A stretch of 64,000 bases of DNA from Rhodosorus marinus (lineage: Eukaryota > Rhodophyta > Stylonematophyceae > Stylonematales > Stylonemataceae): contig JAMWBK010000004.1 in NCBI GenBank assembly GCA_029953675.1, positions 1,798,001 to 1,862,000 on the forward strand. Direction: 5' to 3'. Positions 12,801-24,580 of this stretch are shown piece after piece; within the stretch, counting starts at the first letter, position 1; every line of letters begins with the position of its first letter. A program made the translations under genes and the position numbers. The notes under the pieces are model-generated. The model had not been told where the DNA came from, did not search any database, and was given only the letters and a program-made list of their open reading frames with translations.

Positions 12801-14458
12801 AGAGGAGAAATTGCGTTCCTGGATGGAAAAGTGAGCTACTCACATCGACAATTTGTTGAACTCGTATGGCGGAGGATTTGCTGAAACTTCCCACTTCCAC
12901 ATTCTAGGTTTGGTCGGCGGAAGGGGCAGCGAAGAATGAAACTCGGCTGGTGGTCGAAGACGCTTCAACCATGCTGCCTTCTTCCGACGCACGGAAGGAA
13001 ACGGGCTTGGCAAGAAAGAGAGCCCCATCGTTGTCCAACCTGAAGGTTTTGTCATTGGACCAGGAAGAGGTATGGGAAGACCTGAAGCGCAACCTACGGA
13101 CCCGTTTCTCACGTATTCTTTTTATTTTCAGGCAATGAACCAGTCCATGGACGGAGCCGAAGAGCAGGCATCATTGCTTGCAGCGGGAAGCATCGATAGT
13201 AAGCGTCCGCTTCTGCACATGTCGAAGGTCTCGGACCGTGCAAAACCAGCCTCCACATCGCTCATGAGGCGTCCTTCGGATCGCACCGGAACTTTGAGCT
13301 GGGTTGGTCGCGATATTTTGAGCATCAAGGACTTCAATCGGGATGAGCTGCACATATTGTTTAATTGCGCATATGAGATGAGACAAATCGTTAGCCGAAT
13401 GGGCCAATACGATATCCTGAAAGGGAAAGTATTGGCAAACCTCTTCTATGAGCCAAGCACACGCACTTCGTGCTCATTCGAGGCAGCTATGACTCGGCTT
13501 GGTGGTTCGACGATTTCAGTTCGGGAGGCTTCCACGTCCTCGGCGGCCAAGGGTACGTGTCCAGTGATATTCCACCTGCTTGGCATGTGAACTATTGAAA
13601 CAAGCCGGAAGGCGATTGTTAGATCCTACGTCCTTAGTCGTGGCTATTCGTGGACTTCGAGTATCTAACCTTGGATTTGACACTCGTATATGGTCTTCAG
13701 GTGAGAGCCTCGAAGATACTGTAAGGACCATGGAAAGCTATTGTGACATAACCGTATTGCGGTATCCAGTGGCTGGAGAAGTACAGGTACAGTGCCGAAA
13801 AGAAAAAGCAGCCAAGATCGCCCTTGCCGGGATATCTAATCGATCTAGTGTACTTTTTTAACTTCCCTTTCGCCAGAGAGCTGCTTCTTTTGCTCGGAAA
13901 CCAATGATCAACGCCGGAGACGGCGTTGGAGAGCATCCCACTCAAGCCCTTCTAGACGTTTTCACAATCCGAGAGGAACTAGGAACAGTTAACGGAATAA
14001 CTGTTGCCTTTGTTGGAGATCTGGCGAATGGTCGCACAGTCCATTCCTTGGCTAAACTGCTCAGTTTCTACAGCGTCAAACTGCGCTATGTAAGTCCGAA
14101 ATCACTGTCCATGCCCTCAGAGGTTTTGGACGAAGTGGCGAGCAGAGGAGTTGATCAGAGCGAACATACCGAGCTTGAATCGGTGGTTCGCGACTGTGAC
14201 GTCCTATACGTCACACGTGTTCAGAAGGAGAGGTTCGCAGACATGGAGGAATACGAGCGTTTGAAGCTCCAGTACTGCATCACTCCAAAGACTCTGATTA
14301 AGGTTAAGGATACTGCGATCCTCATGCACCCTTTACCTCGGGTTGGAGAAATATCATCAGAGTGTGACTCCGACCCGCGTTCAGTCTACTTTAGACAGAT
14401 GGAATATGGAATGTACATCCGAATGGCGCTGCTTGCGATGCTTTTAGGGAAGGTTTAG
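6897..14458 (+). CDS. CAD: CAD-like multifunctional pyrimidine protein: glutaminase/CPSase II, inactive DHOase-like domain, ATCase
   Basis: This makes carbamoyl phosphate and carbamoyl aspartate, the first two steps of UMP synthesis, in the cytosol. Order: small CPSase subunit (from 6897); glutaminase with FGICLGHQ (nucleophile Cys) and VQFHPEA (His, Glu) up to about 8340; two ATP-grasp halves of the large subunit (about 8440-10080 and 10080-11220); an MGS-like regulatory segment (about 11380-11800); a DHOase-like domain (about 11827-12480); a Ser-rich linker; and ATCase (about 13300-14458) with [22 protein letters not shown] and HPLPRVGE. Well-fixed introns are 6937-7026, 7200-7287 and 8164-8242; others begin near 10532, 11225, 12321, 12832, 13070 and 13552. 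The junction around 7580-7652 is not resolved. The DHOase domain lacks every expected metal ligand (see findings). Start is the first ATG at 6897, which splices in phase to [11 protein letters not shown]. The length of about 2200 residues fits fungal URA2 and animal CAD. Confidence 0.95.
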
Positions 14459-14804
14459 AGGGCGAAGCAAAATGGAGTCTGCGATTTTCGAATAGCTGAA
14501 GTCTTCTCAAGACGTCAAGCGGATTCGGAACTAAGTGAGCAACAAAAACTGGACGGTGTGTACTATAGTCCAACTGCCGATTCCCCTGAGCGGGACGCTG
14601 TCGACAAAAGAAATATGATTAATAGCCGCGAGTCCACTACCTTTAGCTAATGTCACAACAGTCTAAAGAGAAAAACGATTGCCTCGCGCAGTGTATTTGC
14701 TGAAATGCCAACGGATTGGGTATCAGTGTACATGTAGGACCAAGGAACATCTACAATTCTTCGAAAGCACCTAGGATCCACGCCTCCTCGTCTAGATCTG
14801 ACGC
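14459..14804. other. convergent intergenic, 3' ends of CAD and arsS-like gene
   Basis: About 345 bp lie between two converging genes. No open frame with homology and no repeat are seen; it probably contains both 3' UTRs. Confidence 0.5.
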
Positions 14805-16233
14805 TCAGTCAGCGAGTGCGCCGCCACAACTGGAACCGGTTCCCGCCGTACATGCGTAGCAATGCTTGGCCGTTCTAATGCGCATGTTGTTCAAATCGCT
14901 CCACTTCTCTACGTCAAATACAGTCATTCCTTTGGGTAGGAACTCGGGTCTCTCCTCGCTGCTCTGGCCCGCTGGCATTCGAACTGAACAGATCAACGAC
15001 AGGAAGTACAGTGCGGGAGTCAGCAACGCTTTTCGGTTCTCCGCATGTAGTAGACAAAAAACATGTACCACAGAGCGACTTTGTCAGGAGCGATGCGTAC
15101 CAGGCATCTCAAGTGCGTAGTTAAAATCGCAATCATAAAGCTGTCCATCCCATGCGACATGGATCTGGTCCACACACATGACTTTGTCCACCGTGCTGGG
15201 GTTGAACTTGCTCAACAATAAGTGGAGGTACTCCTCGAGTTTGTCACTTCTCCTAAGGTCGTCGGCAAACCTCTTAATAGGCATGTTAGCGATCGTGATG
15301 AGACTAGTGAACTGGATCCCGAACGCTCTCTTCAATTCTCGTCGATAGTCTTCCTCCAATCGCGCTTGCGCGGGTGGTAGGAATGCACCTCCCGGGTTGT
15401 AAACAAGATCAAGCTCCAAACCGGAACCAGGAAGGCCGTATCCTGGATGAACAGAGGAGACATGTTTAAGAGTTGAGCTCGATGGGGTGGGAGACGCATC
15501 GAGCTAGAAGCACATGTCGAACCTAGCGAGTTGAGCTGTTGTAGCCCAGCGATGCTGGAATCAAAGACTCCATCTCCGCGTTGAGCTTCAACGTTGTCAG
15601 CGGTGTAGCACGGAAGGGAAGCCACAACTTTGACTTCGTTCTCTGCCAAGAAGTTGGCTGCGTCCGGTATCTGTTCAAGTATAGTCAGGTTGCAGCGATC
15701 AATAATTTTAAGTCCCAGTTCTCTGAACTTCAGCACTAACGGGCGAAACTGTTCGTGCATTTCGGGGGCACCACCCGTTATGTCTACCGTGCTTATGTCG
15801 TTTTCAGACTGAGTTAGTTTGACAAGCCGATCCGCTACGATTCTCGGCATCGTCTCCTTGCTCGATGGACTGGACTCCACATGGCAATGTGAACATGCCT
15901 GGGTTCAAACGTAGGCGTTCCAGATTTTTGGTTAGAAAAAATGTGGAATTTCATCCCACAAACCCGCAAGAGCGAGTTTACACCTACCTGATTGCAAGTA
16001 AGCCCTATGTTAATCTGCAACGTTGAAACTCGGTTCCTGTTCAACTGTCCCAGTTCGAGGTCACGCAACGTTTTATCAAAAGACGGAACCCTCACATGTG
16101 AAATATCACGTCTCGCCTTCTTCTTCTCCTCCAACGCCTGCTTCCGCTCTGTCCTCTCACTTGCCACATTCGTCCTCACCGCTCCACCCCTCCTCGGGAC
16201 ACAACTCAATCCACTTACGAAACCTACCATCAT
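14805..16233 (-). CDS. arsS: arsenosugar biosynthesis radical SAM protein (ArsS-like, DUF3641 family)
   Basis: This radical SAM enzyme belongs to the family implicated in joining a 5'-deoxyadenosyl group to dimethylarsenic on the way to arsenosugars. Four exons (15988-16233, 15523-15898, 15101-15442, 14805-14971) total 1131 bp, or 376 residues, with all phases agreeing. After exon 1 splices to exon 2 the cluster motif reads CNQACSHC (C-x3-C-x2-C). Other family blocks are DITGGAPEMHEQFR, IDRCNLTILE, VVASLPCYTADN, QRGDGVFDSSI, LDLVYNPGGAFLPP and the terminal HCYACTAGTGSSCGGALA. Residues 1-60 before the radical SAM core are Arg/Lys-rich and could be a targeting extension; this is not proven. In cyanobacteria arsS commonly accompanies arsM; no arsM is seen here. 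The neighbour upstream is the divergent CRTISO-like gene. Confidence 0.9.
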
Positions 16234-17761
16234 CTCTCCTCACCCATTCAACCACCTTACAATACAAAATTTCAGCCTTTTAAACCTCACCACTTCCCCC
16301 TCTTCCCACCGCAACCCACGCTTCCACACTCTTTATCTATATGATCACAATTCCACAAATGCCATTTCTCCTTCCCATTCCGCCCAAAATTTTCCCCTTC
16401 GTCAATATCCAAAAACTTCAAGGGTTGCGCGCAGCACCAACGAGTAGAACTCCATTTTTTGTGGCACTCTCTGCACAGAAGTTTACACTTTGCGACACTC
16501 TTTCACATTTTTCTACACTTTTTTATATTATGTCGAAAGCCGAGATATCCTAGAATACTTCTTTTATGGAAAGAAGTTAACCATAATATTCCAAAAGCCT
16601 TCACAGAACAGATAAGATATGCCCTCTCCGTAGATCTAGATGCTTTTTTTTTCTGAGCTTTTTTCTAAGAAAATGTCCAACAATGGAACTGATCAATTCG
16701 ACCGATGGAGGAGATAGATTTGGAGACAATCTGTACCATGACCCTGGTAACGACTGTGAGGAGCGTTGATGAGTGAGCTTGGTACTGATTGGATGTAGAT
16801 GGTTTGCTGTTGGAGATGGTGTCTGTTTTCTGAACCGTGAGTAGAGCGGTTAGAGACTAACCGCACCGTCTCCCGCTAGCAAGTACTTCCCGAATGAACT
16901 AAATATGCACCTGCCTGGCAAAATTCCAAGTGAGAACGGAAAGTGACTGACGCCTCTGTGCTACGCTTGAGTAGCAGGGTACAGAGGCGTGACTTTCCGC
17001 TCTCGCTAGATTTGCAGGCAGGTGGATATTTTGTGTCTGAATGAGGATTTCTCTACGCTCCCAACGTCTATTTAATGCCGTAAAGAGAATTCCATCTCTC
17101 CTCTGCCAGCTGCCTCATTACACATCCCATCGGCTCTATCAGTTACTCCCGATCGCTGGAAATATCATTTCATCTAATTATTAACCCAAATTAACATTTA
17201 TTCTTCGCCCTATATTCATGTCATTGGTTAACCTACCAATACAAAACAAAACTTTTCGCTGACAACGTTCAAAAAATTATAAATTACTTTACACACGCCG
17301 TGACCTTCTTTTTTTTTAACGCACAGGCACCAGATTTTATCAACTAAAATATTTTATTTCACAGTAAACCATATTATTTCGTATAAATGAATTAATTGAA
17401 AAAGTATAATATAAATTATTTGTTGTTTTAATCTTTATTTTCCTTGACATGTATATTTATTATTTTACACATATATATCCAAAAAATTGAAATTTGTTTA
17501 CAGGTCGGCGGTAAAAATCGCGTTTAGGAATTGTCTTGGAGAACTCCGTTCGTTTGGATGGGATTGACGTGGGTTGGTCTGAGTCGATCGGGCGATGGTT
17601 GCGGGCTTCATTGATGGCTGTCCTAATGACAGATGATATTAATGGAAACCCTCCGTATGGATCTAAGCATTTGATAACAAGCAATGATTGTAGATAACGG
17701 GATCTGTTTCCTAGGCTCTGTCGATCTGGGATGGCCCCGCCGTCGCAGTGGCTCGATCCGG
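16234..17761. other. AT-rich divergent intergenic region between arsS-like and CRTISO-like genes
   Basis: This region holds both promoters. About 16240-16460 is C/A-rich on the plus strand and 17150-17460 is strongly AT-rich. The notable content is the long imperfect hairpin at 16903-17033, listed separately. A minus frame at 17460-17684 has no homology. Confidence 0.5.
16903..17033. repeat. long imperfect inverted repeat able to fold into a ~131-nt hairpin
   Basis: Left arm 16903-16966 and right arm 16973-17033 pair over most of their length. The apical part is near perfect: ACGCCTCTGT with ACAGAGGCGT (16952-16961 and 16983-16992), then GCTAC with GTAGC (16962-16966 and 16973-16977) closed by the loop GCTTGA, with a small AGGGT bulge. 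The lower stem pairs CGGAAAGT with ACTTTCCG, and the base pairs AAATAT plus CACCTGCCTG with CAGGCAGGTG plus ATATTT, with a few mismatches. It lies in a divergent intergenic region far from any coding exon. It could be a precursor of small RNA, a short non-autonomous (MITE-like) element, or another structured RNA; the sequence alone does not decide. Confidence 0.75.
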
Positions 17762-19780
17762 ATGAGCACGAGGTCGGACGCAGCGGAGGAAGTGGTCGTT
17801 ATTGGATCGGGTCTTGGTGGACTTTGTGCTGGTGCTATGTTGGCTCAGTATGGCAAGAAAGTTTTGATTCTTGAAGCTCACTACGAGGCTGGTGGGGTTG
17901 CCCATGGGTACGTATCATTTGGGTGAAATTGTCGCGGTGGCCAACGGAGTGGTCGGGAGAATGATGTTTGTTGAATTGAAGAGGACGGAATTTTTATGTC
18001 TTGACAGGTTCACAAAGGATGGCTACAAGTTTGATACAGGGCCGTCTTTTTACTGCGGCCTAACGGATCGAGGTAGCCTCAACCCGCTGAAGATGGTACT
18101 TGACTCCGTCGGGGAGCAGGTCCCAAGCGTCGCGTACGATGAATTTCAGTTCCATTTTCCGGGCGAAACCCTTTCTATTTATGACAACAACCGCAGATAC
18201 GCTCAAGCCGTTCGATCGATCTCTCCGAAAGGAGCTGCCCAGCTCGAGCGGTTCACCAATCGCATGGTTCAAATGTACGATGCGTTGAAGAAGATACCTA
18301 CAATAGCCCTCACCGCGAACCCCTGGGCCTTCCCGAAGCTTTTCCTGCTGGTGAGAACCTATTCCGTTAAGATCTTTTTTTCCAGCACACTTCCACGAAG
18401 CCTAGATGTCTGAAAACACAGCCCTGTCGTCACTGTCATCGAAGAACGGACTTGCCTTTGCAGGCCTGGCACCCTTTGCTTCTTCACTACAAGCACCGGT
18501 TTCAAAGATTCTTGACGAAGAAGGCGTTACTGATGCATTCGTTCGAAGGCTTATCGATATCGAATGTTTCCTCCTCTCCGGCCTGAAAGCCGATGGAACG
18601 ATCACTGCAGAAGTGGCGTTCATGGTCGGTGAAAGAGATAAGAGCATCATGGAATATCCGATCGGTGGAGCAACAGCAATCGTAGATGCGTTGGTTCGAG
18701 GTACGGTGGGATCGCAAGACGCCTTTAACGCCCATTGTTTCAGTCTTAGATCCGCTAGAACGTCATTGAGAGCCGTTAGTTAGACGAACGTGAGGCTTTT
18801 GGTAATCGTGGGAACTCTCTGGCCGTCGTAGAGTGTCCTTGAGAGTAGCGACGCTTGTAAAACTGCTATGGAGACTGAACATGCGATCGCTTCATGTCGT
18901 GCTAGGGATTGAGAAGCACGGAGGAGAGGTCAGGTTGAGGAGTAGAGTGAAGGACATAAATGTATCCCGAGGGAGGGTTACAGGGGTGACGACCGCAGAC
19001 GGCAAGGTCGTTAGTGCGGGAACAGTGATATCGAATGCGACTGTCTGGGATACTTTCAGCAAGCTTCTTCCTGAGGGCGCTGTTCCTAGGAGCTATAAGT
19101 CGAGGCAGCTCGCGACTCCTCCGGTGGAGAGTTTCATGCATCTTCACGTGGGGTTCTCTTCAAGTGGACTAGATGATCTGATCGGACACCATGTAGTGAG
19201 TTTCGAGTGCGAGGATATTGCCCAACCTGGAAAGACTTGTATGATTTCAATACCGTCTGTCTGGGATCCAGCCCTGGCGCCAGAGGGTCAACATCTGGCT
19301 CATGTATATACATTGGAGAGCTCGGATGGCTGGAAGAGGGACAAGGGTTATAAAGAAAAGAAGAAAGACAAAGCAGCACCTTTGTATGCCGCGTTGGAAC
19401 GCGTCATACCGGATCTGCGGGACCGCATCAATGTCGATCTGATTGGTACTCCACTGACTCACGAGACGTTCACGAGGAGATACAAGGTGAGACCCAGGGT
19501 TGGAAAGCAATCCAGTATTTGAGGAAAGACTAGAAGAACTTGATATTGAACCGGCGGGATCTTTGTGCCGTCCGAGTAGGGCTCATATGGACCGGCGATT
19601 GTCGCTGGCAAAGGAATGTTTCCAGGTCCCGGGACACCGGTGAAAGGACTGTATCGTGTTGGGGACTCTGTTTTACCAGGAATTGGAGTTCCCGCTGTCG
19701 CTGCGTCCGGAATCATATGTGCAAATACCCTGGTCGATTATAGACTGACCGAATCGCTGATGAGGAAATTGTATTCATAG
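17762..19780 (+). CDS. CRTISO-like FAD-dependent oxidoreductase (plant At1g57770 type)
   Basis: This FAD/NAD(P)-binding protein belongs to the carotenoid isomerase/phytoene desaturase superfamily, probably plastid-located. Five exons (17762-17907, 18008-18350, 18406-18700, 18906-19486, 19580-19780) total 1566 bp, or 521 residues, in consistent phase. Visible motifs are the dinucleotide-binding [19 protein letters not shown] with the Glu of LILEAH, the block [36 protein letters not shown], and the C-terminal FAD block [19 protein letters not shown]. The match to the plant CRTISO-like protein is close, but the substrate of that subgroup is not known to me, so true carotenoid isomerase activity is not claimed. 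The frame stays open upstream to an ATG at 17684, which would add 26 residues and could supply a transit peptide. Confidence 0.88.
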
Positions 19781-20396
19781 TTGAGAAAACATTACCTCGC
19801 AGGTGCAATGGGCGTCTTCTCGCACCCGCGCCTCTGGGTTAGCTGGGGAGTTGAAGTTGGTAAGGAACAAAAATTGGATTATGCTTAGCCATGCATTGCA
19901 GCCGCTTCTTGCTTATGTAGTTGTTCGATCTTGCACCTGCTAGAGCCCATGTTGATGTGTTTGTCAGTCACCTCTGTGGGTATTTATCGGGATGGACTTC
20001 CCGTTGTGTGCTAGAGTAGCATTGACGGCATTTATAGAGTCATTTTGCACTCGTATTTTAACCCATCGGTGACGAAATGCTAAAATGTCGCTACAACCAT
20101 TGTTCTCCTTTTCCCCAGGAAGCAACCGCTCAGCGGACCTTGGAAGTTATGATTAGCGGCAGCTCGCCACAGCAATAGGGAAAGTGGCCGATTCCCATGA
20201 TCCTGCTAGGATCTTGCTTATCAAAATGTATGGTCTTCGTGTAGAGTAGAATATGTCAGAGCTTTAATTAAATAGAAATTTATCATCCTCAATGACTAGA
20301 CACAAGCTTAAGTCGGTCGAGCTGTTCAGGGCTTAGCCTAGGTTTTCCGTAGATTTTTTGTTCCATTAGTTGTAGTCGCGCGCGCGCCTTCCTGCA
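19781..20396. other. convergent intergenic, CRTISO-like and NOP14 3' ends
   Basis: About 615 bp lie between converging genes. A CG alternation at about 20386-20393 is the only simple-sequence feature. No coding signal is seen. Confidence 0.45.
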
Positions 20397-23300
20397 CTAC
20401 CACTTTCCCGTTTCCTTGCGTTTCTTCTTTTCTTGCTGTTTCCACGTGGATTCCTGTTTTTCGAGGAAAGCCATCACTTCCCTCGCCTTCTTGGCACGTT
20501 TCGCGTCCTCAACGTCCTCCTTGGCAAGTCTCTCCCTAGCCACAAATGAGGCATCCTTCCGAAGCTCCCGTGCTGCGCCCCTCTCCTCTTTACGCAGCTG
20601 TCTCTTCAAGCTCTTGACCTGCAATTTTACGAGCGTCCCTTTAATAGTAATCGAATGCAAGGATTGATTCTCGATGAATGCTCAGTACCTTCTCTTTGTA
20701 TTCAGCATTGCTCCTGCCACTCCTCGGACCGAATCGAGGATTTAGTGCTTTTGGAGCGGTTACAGGCTTCTCATAAAGAGCAAGAGGGGAACGACCCTGC
20801 TCTGCGTTCTCCACAACTTCACGCAATTCGTTCAGGCATTCAGACGCACTCTCGAAGATATGATTCTGCTTGTCGTCTGATGGCCTACACACATCAAGCA
20901 ACGTCCAGTACCAGGAACCTAGATGAGCTACTCTGCCTAATGACATGCGTTGTGAAATTTGTCGACTGTTACCTTTCTGAAACCAGCAATTCGAGAACAG
21001 AAATGAAAGGCCCGAAGGCTGCTGAAATTGCGTTGTTTCCAGAGTTCGCAGTCGCCCGAGAGCAAGTGAGCGCCGAGCCCAGGGCCTTCTGAAAAGCAAC
21101 CATTCGCCAATCCGTATCGTCCGCACTAGCGTTTGTGATACCGGGTATCGAGATCGACAACCCCTCTCGGGGTAGCTTCCATGGCTTGCGCGATTGCAGC
21201 AGACCGTCTCTGTGTGAAGGGAGCAGATACTCCCGGAATCGGATGCTCGATGACTCTCCCACGAAAACTCCAGCGGATGCAGCGATAGACGAGCAGAATC
21301 TGAGCAACTCGCCACTGATCCTGCCGCCTGCGCTCAGCGCTCCGGCGAATAGGTCGATCGCAAAGCAGCTCAGGCATAGGTCTCTGAACGATAGCACAAA
21401 CATTGAGTATTGCTTTCAGAAGGGCAACTCGGTTGACGCTGGACATGTCAAACGGTAGCGCTATGCTTGTCATACCTTTGAGTCCTGATGCTCCCAAACG
21501 AGATGACGTTCGCCAGGAGCAAGACAGCAGGAGTCGTAACAGGATGTCTAAGATCGCTGAGCGGGAATAACCGGGCAAGTATGCGCAAGATAATGAGTCC
21601 ACCTTCCCCAACACTACTGAACTCGGGTCCAAGTTCAATCAAACGCTCCTGAATCATCTCGAGTTTGCCTTTCGCCCACTCAATGCTTGTCTCAGGGAAG
21701 ATTACCGAGAGCTCATAGACGCACGGAAGAAGCTCACCAATCTGAACAGATTGATTTGAAATGATGTCATTAGCCAAACACGCTTTCACGGCGTCTTGTT
21801 GATTGCTTAACGTCCATTACCTCCGTCCAATACGGTGTCGACGATTCGGCAATTCGATCAAATCTGCCGAGGAGCGCGCTCAACAAGCCCGCGAGGAGCG
21901 GTCTATTCACGCTTGGGTTTAACGGGAGTGCAAAACTCTTCAACAGTCTTTTAACAATCACTCCTCTCTGCCTGCTGCTACGTCCTCTGAAGAGCTTCAG
22001 AAGGTGCTTGTTTGTTGACGGGCATTGGCTGTTCATGGCACAAGATGTGGGTGCGAGCTATTTCAGAAACCATGGCAAATTGAACGGGGTTTAGAAAGAC
22101 TGACTTACCCGAACGTGAACGGAATAGAATCATCACCCTCGTCCGCCTTGGCGTCAGTTTCTTCATACTCAAACTCGTCCTCACCCTCACTCTCATCGCT
22201 GTCCTCAGAGCTGACGGCCTGTTCCATGCGGGTTTTCGATCGGACTCAGAGACCCGGAATGCCCGTGAACTGTTCGTTTGTGGTTCAAGATATTAATTAC
22301 CTCCTCAAATCGAACTCCTTTCTTCGAAGCCTCATGTCCAGCGCCGTGATCGCCACCAACATCCGGATCCTCGCTGTCTGATTCTTCTGCGGATTCGCCA
22401 TCTGTTTCATCGCTTCGATTTCCGACAAAATCGTCCTCAAGGTCATCCCCTCCTCTCCTGTGGCCACTCAGATGTGTGAGCAGCAGCCCTATGGCCCAAG
22501 ACTGATCCATTCATTTCCAGCTCACCTGGCTGACTGAGAAATGTTCTTCGATTCGTCAGGTTCGCCCTCAGATTCTTCCGCGTCCTCATCCCATGTTCCT
22601 TTCATACGCCTCAGACGTGTTGCTTCCAGTGCATCCAGGCGCTCTTTCTCTTCTTTGGCCAACTACAGCACGTGACCACATCCTTTTGGTGAGCCTTGAA
22701 ATCAAATGAAGAAAACAAAACAAAAACGGCAAGCTCGAAAGCCCGGACGGTGGCCCCTCACCTCTTCCGGCGTCTTCAATCTGTCAGTCGCAATCGCCCG
22801 CTTTTCAGTCGCAAGCTCCGCGAACATTTGATCGTACTCCTTATCCGCGGCGCTCTGCTCAGCTGCATTCCGAGGCCTTCCCTTCTGAAGCCCCGGAAGA
22901 ATGTCTCCCAGCGCAGCATCCAGTTTGTCCGTCTTCGCCTCCATCTCCAGCTTGTCCTTGGCGCGTTCATCACGGTACATTTTACTCTTTGCAATGATCT
23001 CAGCCATGACCTCGGCATGGGTTTTTGGTCTGCCATCTTCTCCTGTTAAAAAGAACCAAAAAAAGCCACGGGACAAACGAATAGACATTAGGAGAGGTCT
23101 TTCTTGCCATCACGTCCCGTGGATTTGTCGACTTCCAGTTTCTTTCGCGATTGAACGTCGCTCGAGCTGGGTATCTGGAGTTTCTGTTTTGTTGGCAAGA
23201 TTCGGACCTGTTTCCGCCGGCGCTTTCTCGACAAGTCCGCCTCCAAAATTCAGCATCTCAACTCCTTCCGCAGATGTTAGTCCAGTGTTACGATCGTCTG

Positions 23301-23718
23301 CATCCTGCTCTTCGTCTTCCCCCGACTCGTTGAGTTGGTCGTCTGAAAATTCGTCAATGGCTGTACCGCCGTGAGTAAGTATGTCAAGTTCGTCATCGAC
23401 GTCTTCAAGGTTAAAGTTTGCCCTATTTTTGGTCCGCTTTGAGTGCTGTTGTCTAAGCCTAGCAATCAGCTTATCCTCTTCAGTAAGATTCTCGCTCTTT
23501 TCTCCTATCCGTTCATCCCGAAATTCGCCCCTTTTCGTTCGATTGTCCATTTCGACCCCCAGCGTTCGTCGTCTGACTTTCTCAGACTGGGACCTCCTCT
23601 GAACTGCTCCATTCCGAGCTCCAGTGTTCTTCTTATCTTTTCCTCTCGCTCGAAACTCGAACAAGCTCTCATCTTTGGACCCAAGGACCTTCTTCCGAAT
23701 CCTCGATTTAGTCTTCAT
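20397..23718 (-). CDS. NOP14: nucleolar protein NOP14 (SSU processome component)
   Basis: NOP14 acts in the nucleolus in 18S rRNA maturation and 40S assembly as part of the 90S/SSU processome. The N-terminal exon (23110-23718) contains the family segment FRDERIGEKSENLTEEDKL followed by an acidic region and EMLNFGGGL. The exon at about 22750-23040 carries GRPKTHAEVMAEIIAKSKMYRDE. A long acidic stretch follows (about 22100-22510), then helical repeats including RLFPLSDLRHPVTTPAVLLL (about 21480-21560). The lysine-rich C-terminus (20397-20660) has the SLKRQLRKEERGAARELRKD block typical of NOP14. At least eight exons are needed; several junctions between 20660 and 22680 are not fixed to the base. 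Start is the first Met of the basic N-terminus at 23718. Confidence 0.9.
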
Positions 23719-24166
23719 AACTTTTTCTCAGCACAAAGTATTCCCAGCACAGAAGCAAAAAAAAAACCAGGAAATCCGCTAAACACCAGTACAACAACCT
23801 CTGTGGCTACCCTCTCCTCCAAAACAGGTCCACCAACAAGGCTCAGCAAAAGCTCCTCATTGACACCAGGTGACTTCTTCAACTACTCCGAGCCTCAGCT
23901 ACAGTCCTCCAAATCCAAGTCGTAGCAAAATCCTCTTACGAAAGGACGGATTATCAGTGTACATTGTATACAAAATTATCCATCTCTCCCAATATTCTTG
24001 AAAACTCTTTCAGCCCTCATCAGCTGCTCCCTCCCCCAGCCCTCGTACCGACCACATCAACTCCAATCCCAGCTGTCCCCGTCGGTGTTCCCCGTTGAAT
24101 CCATTCCGATCAATATTCCAATATTCGAGATAAAAATGATATATTCAATCAAAAAGGATAAAATGA
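23719..24166. other. intergenic upstream of NOP14
   Basis: This is the promoter side of NOP14. It is pyrimidine-rich, with an A tract at about 23757-23766. No gene is supported. Confidence 0.4.
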
Positions 24167-24580
24167 TTGAACTTTGCGAATGGTAAAGCTGGTTTTCTCG
24201 GTTTGCGTATGGATCGGATCCTCAACGTACTGATCATCATCTCTGCCGAGTTCTGGCGACTTGTGAGGATAGCAGTTATGGAGGATACTCGGATAAACGC
24301 TGGCTCGGATGGAGCAGCAGACAAAATTTGTAATGCGGAAAATACTGGAAAAGTGGTTGTGATTTGTGGCCTTTGTTTGGTCATGCTGATGCTGTTTTGC
24401 CTGGAGCCATGGACGTCTGGATATCTGCAGGTGTCCCCAGGCCTATGTGAGAGCTCTTTTGAGCCGCTGCTTTCTCGTTCCGTGTACCGGGACAGGAGGA
24501 ACAAAGTTCCAGATATCTCCCTTATTTCGGAGAACTCCGTCTACAACCAGTTAATCAGCGAGCTTGGGGTCTCGCCCTAG
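24167..24580 (+). CDS. hypothetical small single-pass membrane protein
   Basis: An uninterrupted 137-codon frame, not recognised. Residues around 62-79 form a strongly hydrophobic segment (VVVICGLCLVMLMLFCL) that could span a membrane. The tail after it is polar and Ser/Arg-rich. No intron is needed. Without homology the ORF may be spurious; its length and hydrophobic core are the only support. Confidence 0.3.
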   Translation: MNFANGKAGFLGLRMDRILNVLIIISAEFWRLVRIAVMEDTRINAGSDGAADKICNAENTGKVVVICGLCLVMLMLFCLEPWTSGYLQVSPGLCESSFEPLLSRSVYRDRRNKVPDISLISENSVYNQLISELGVSP

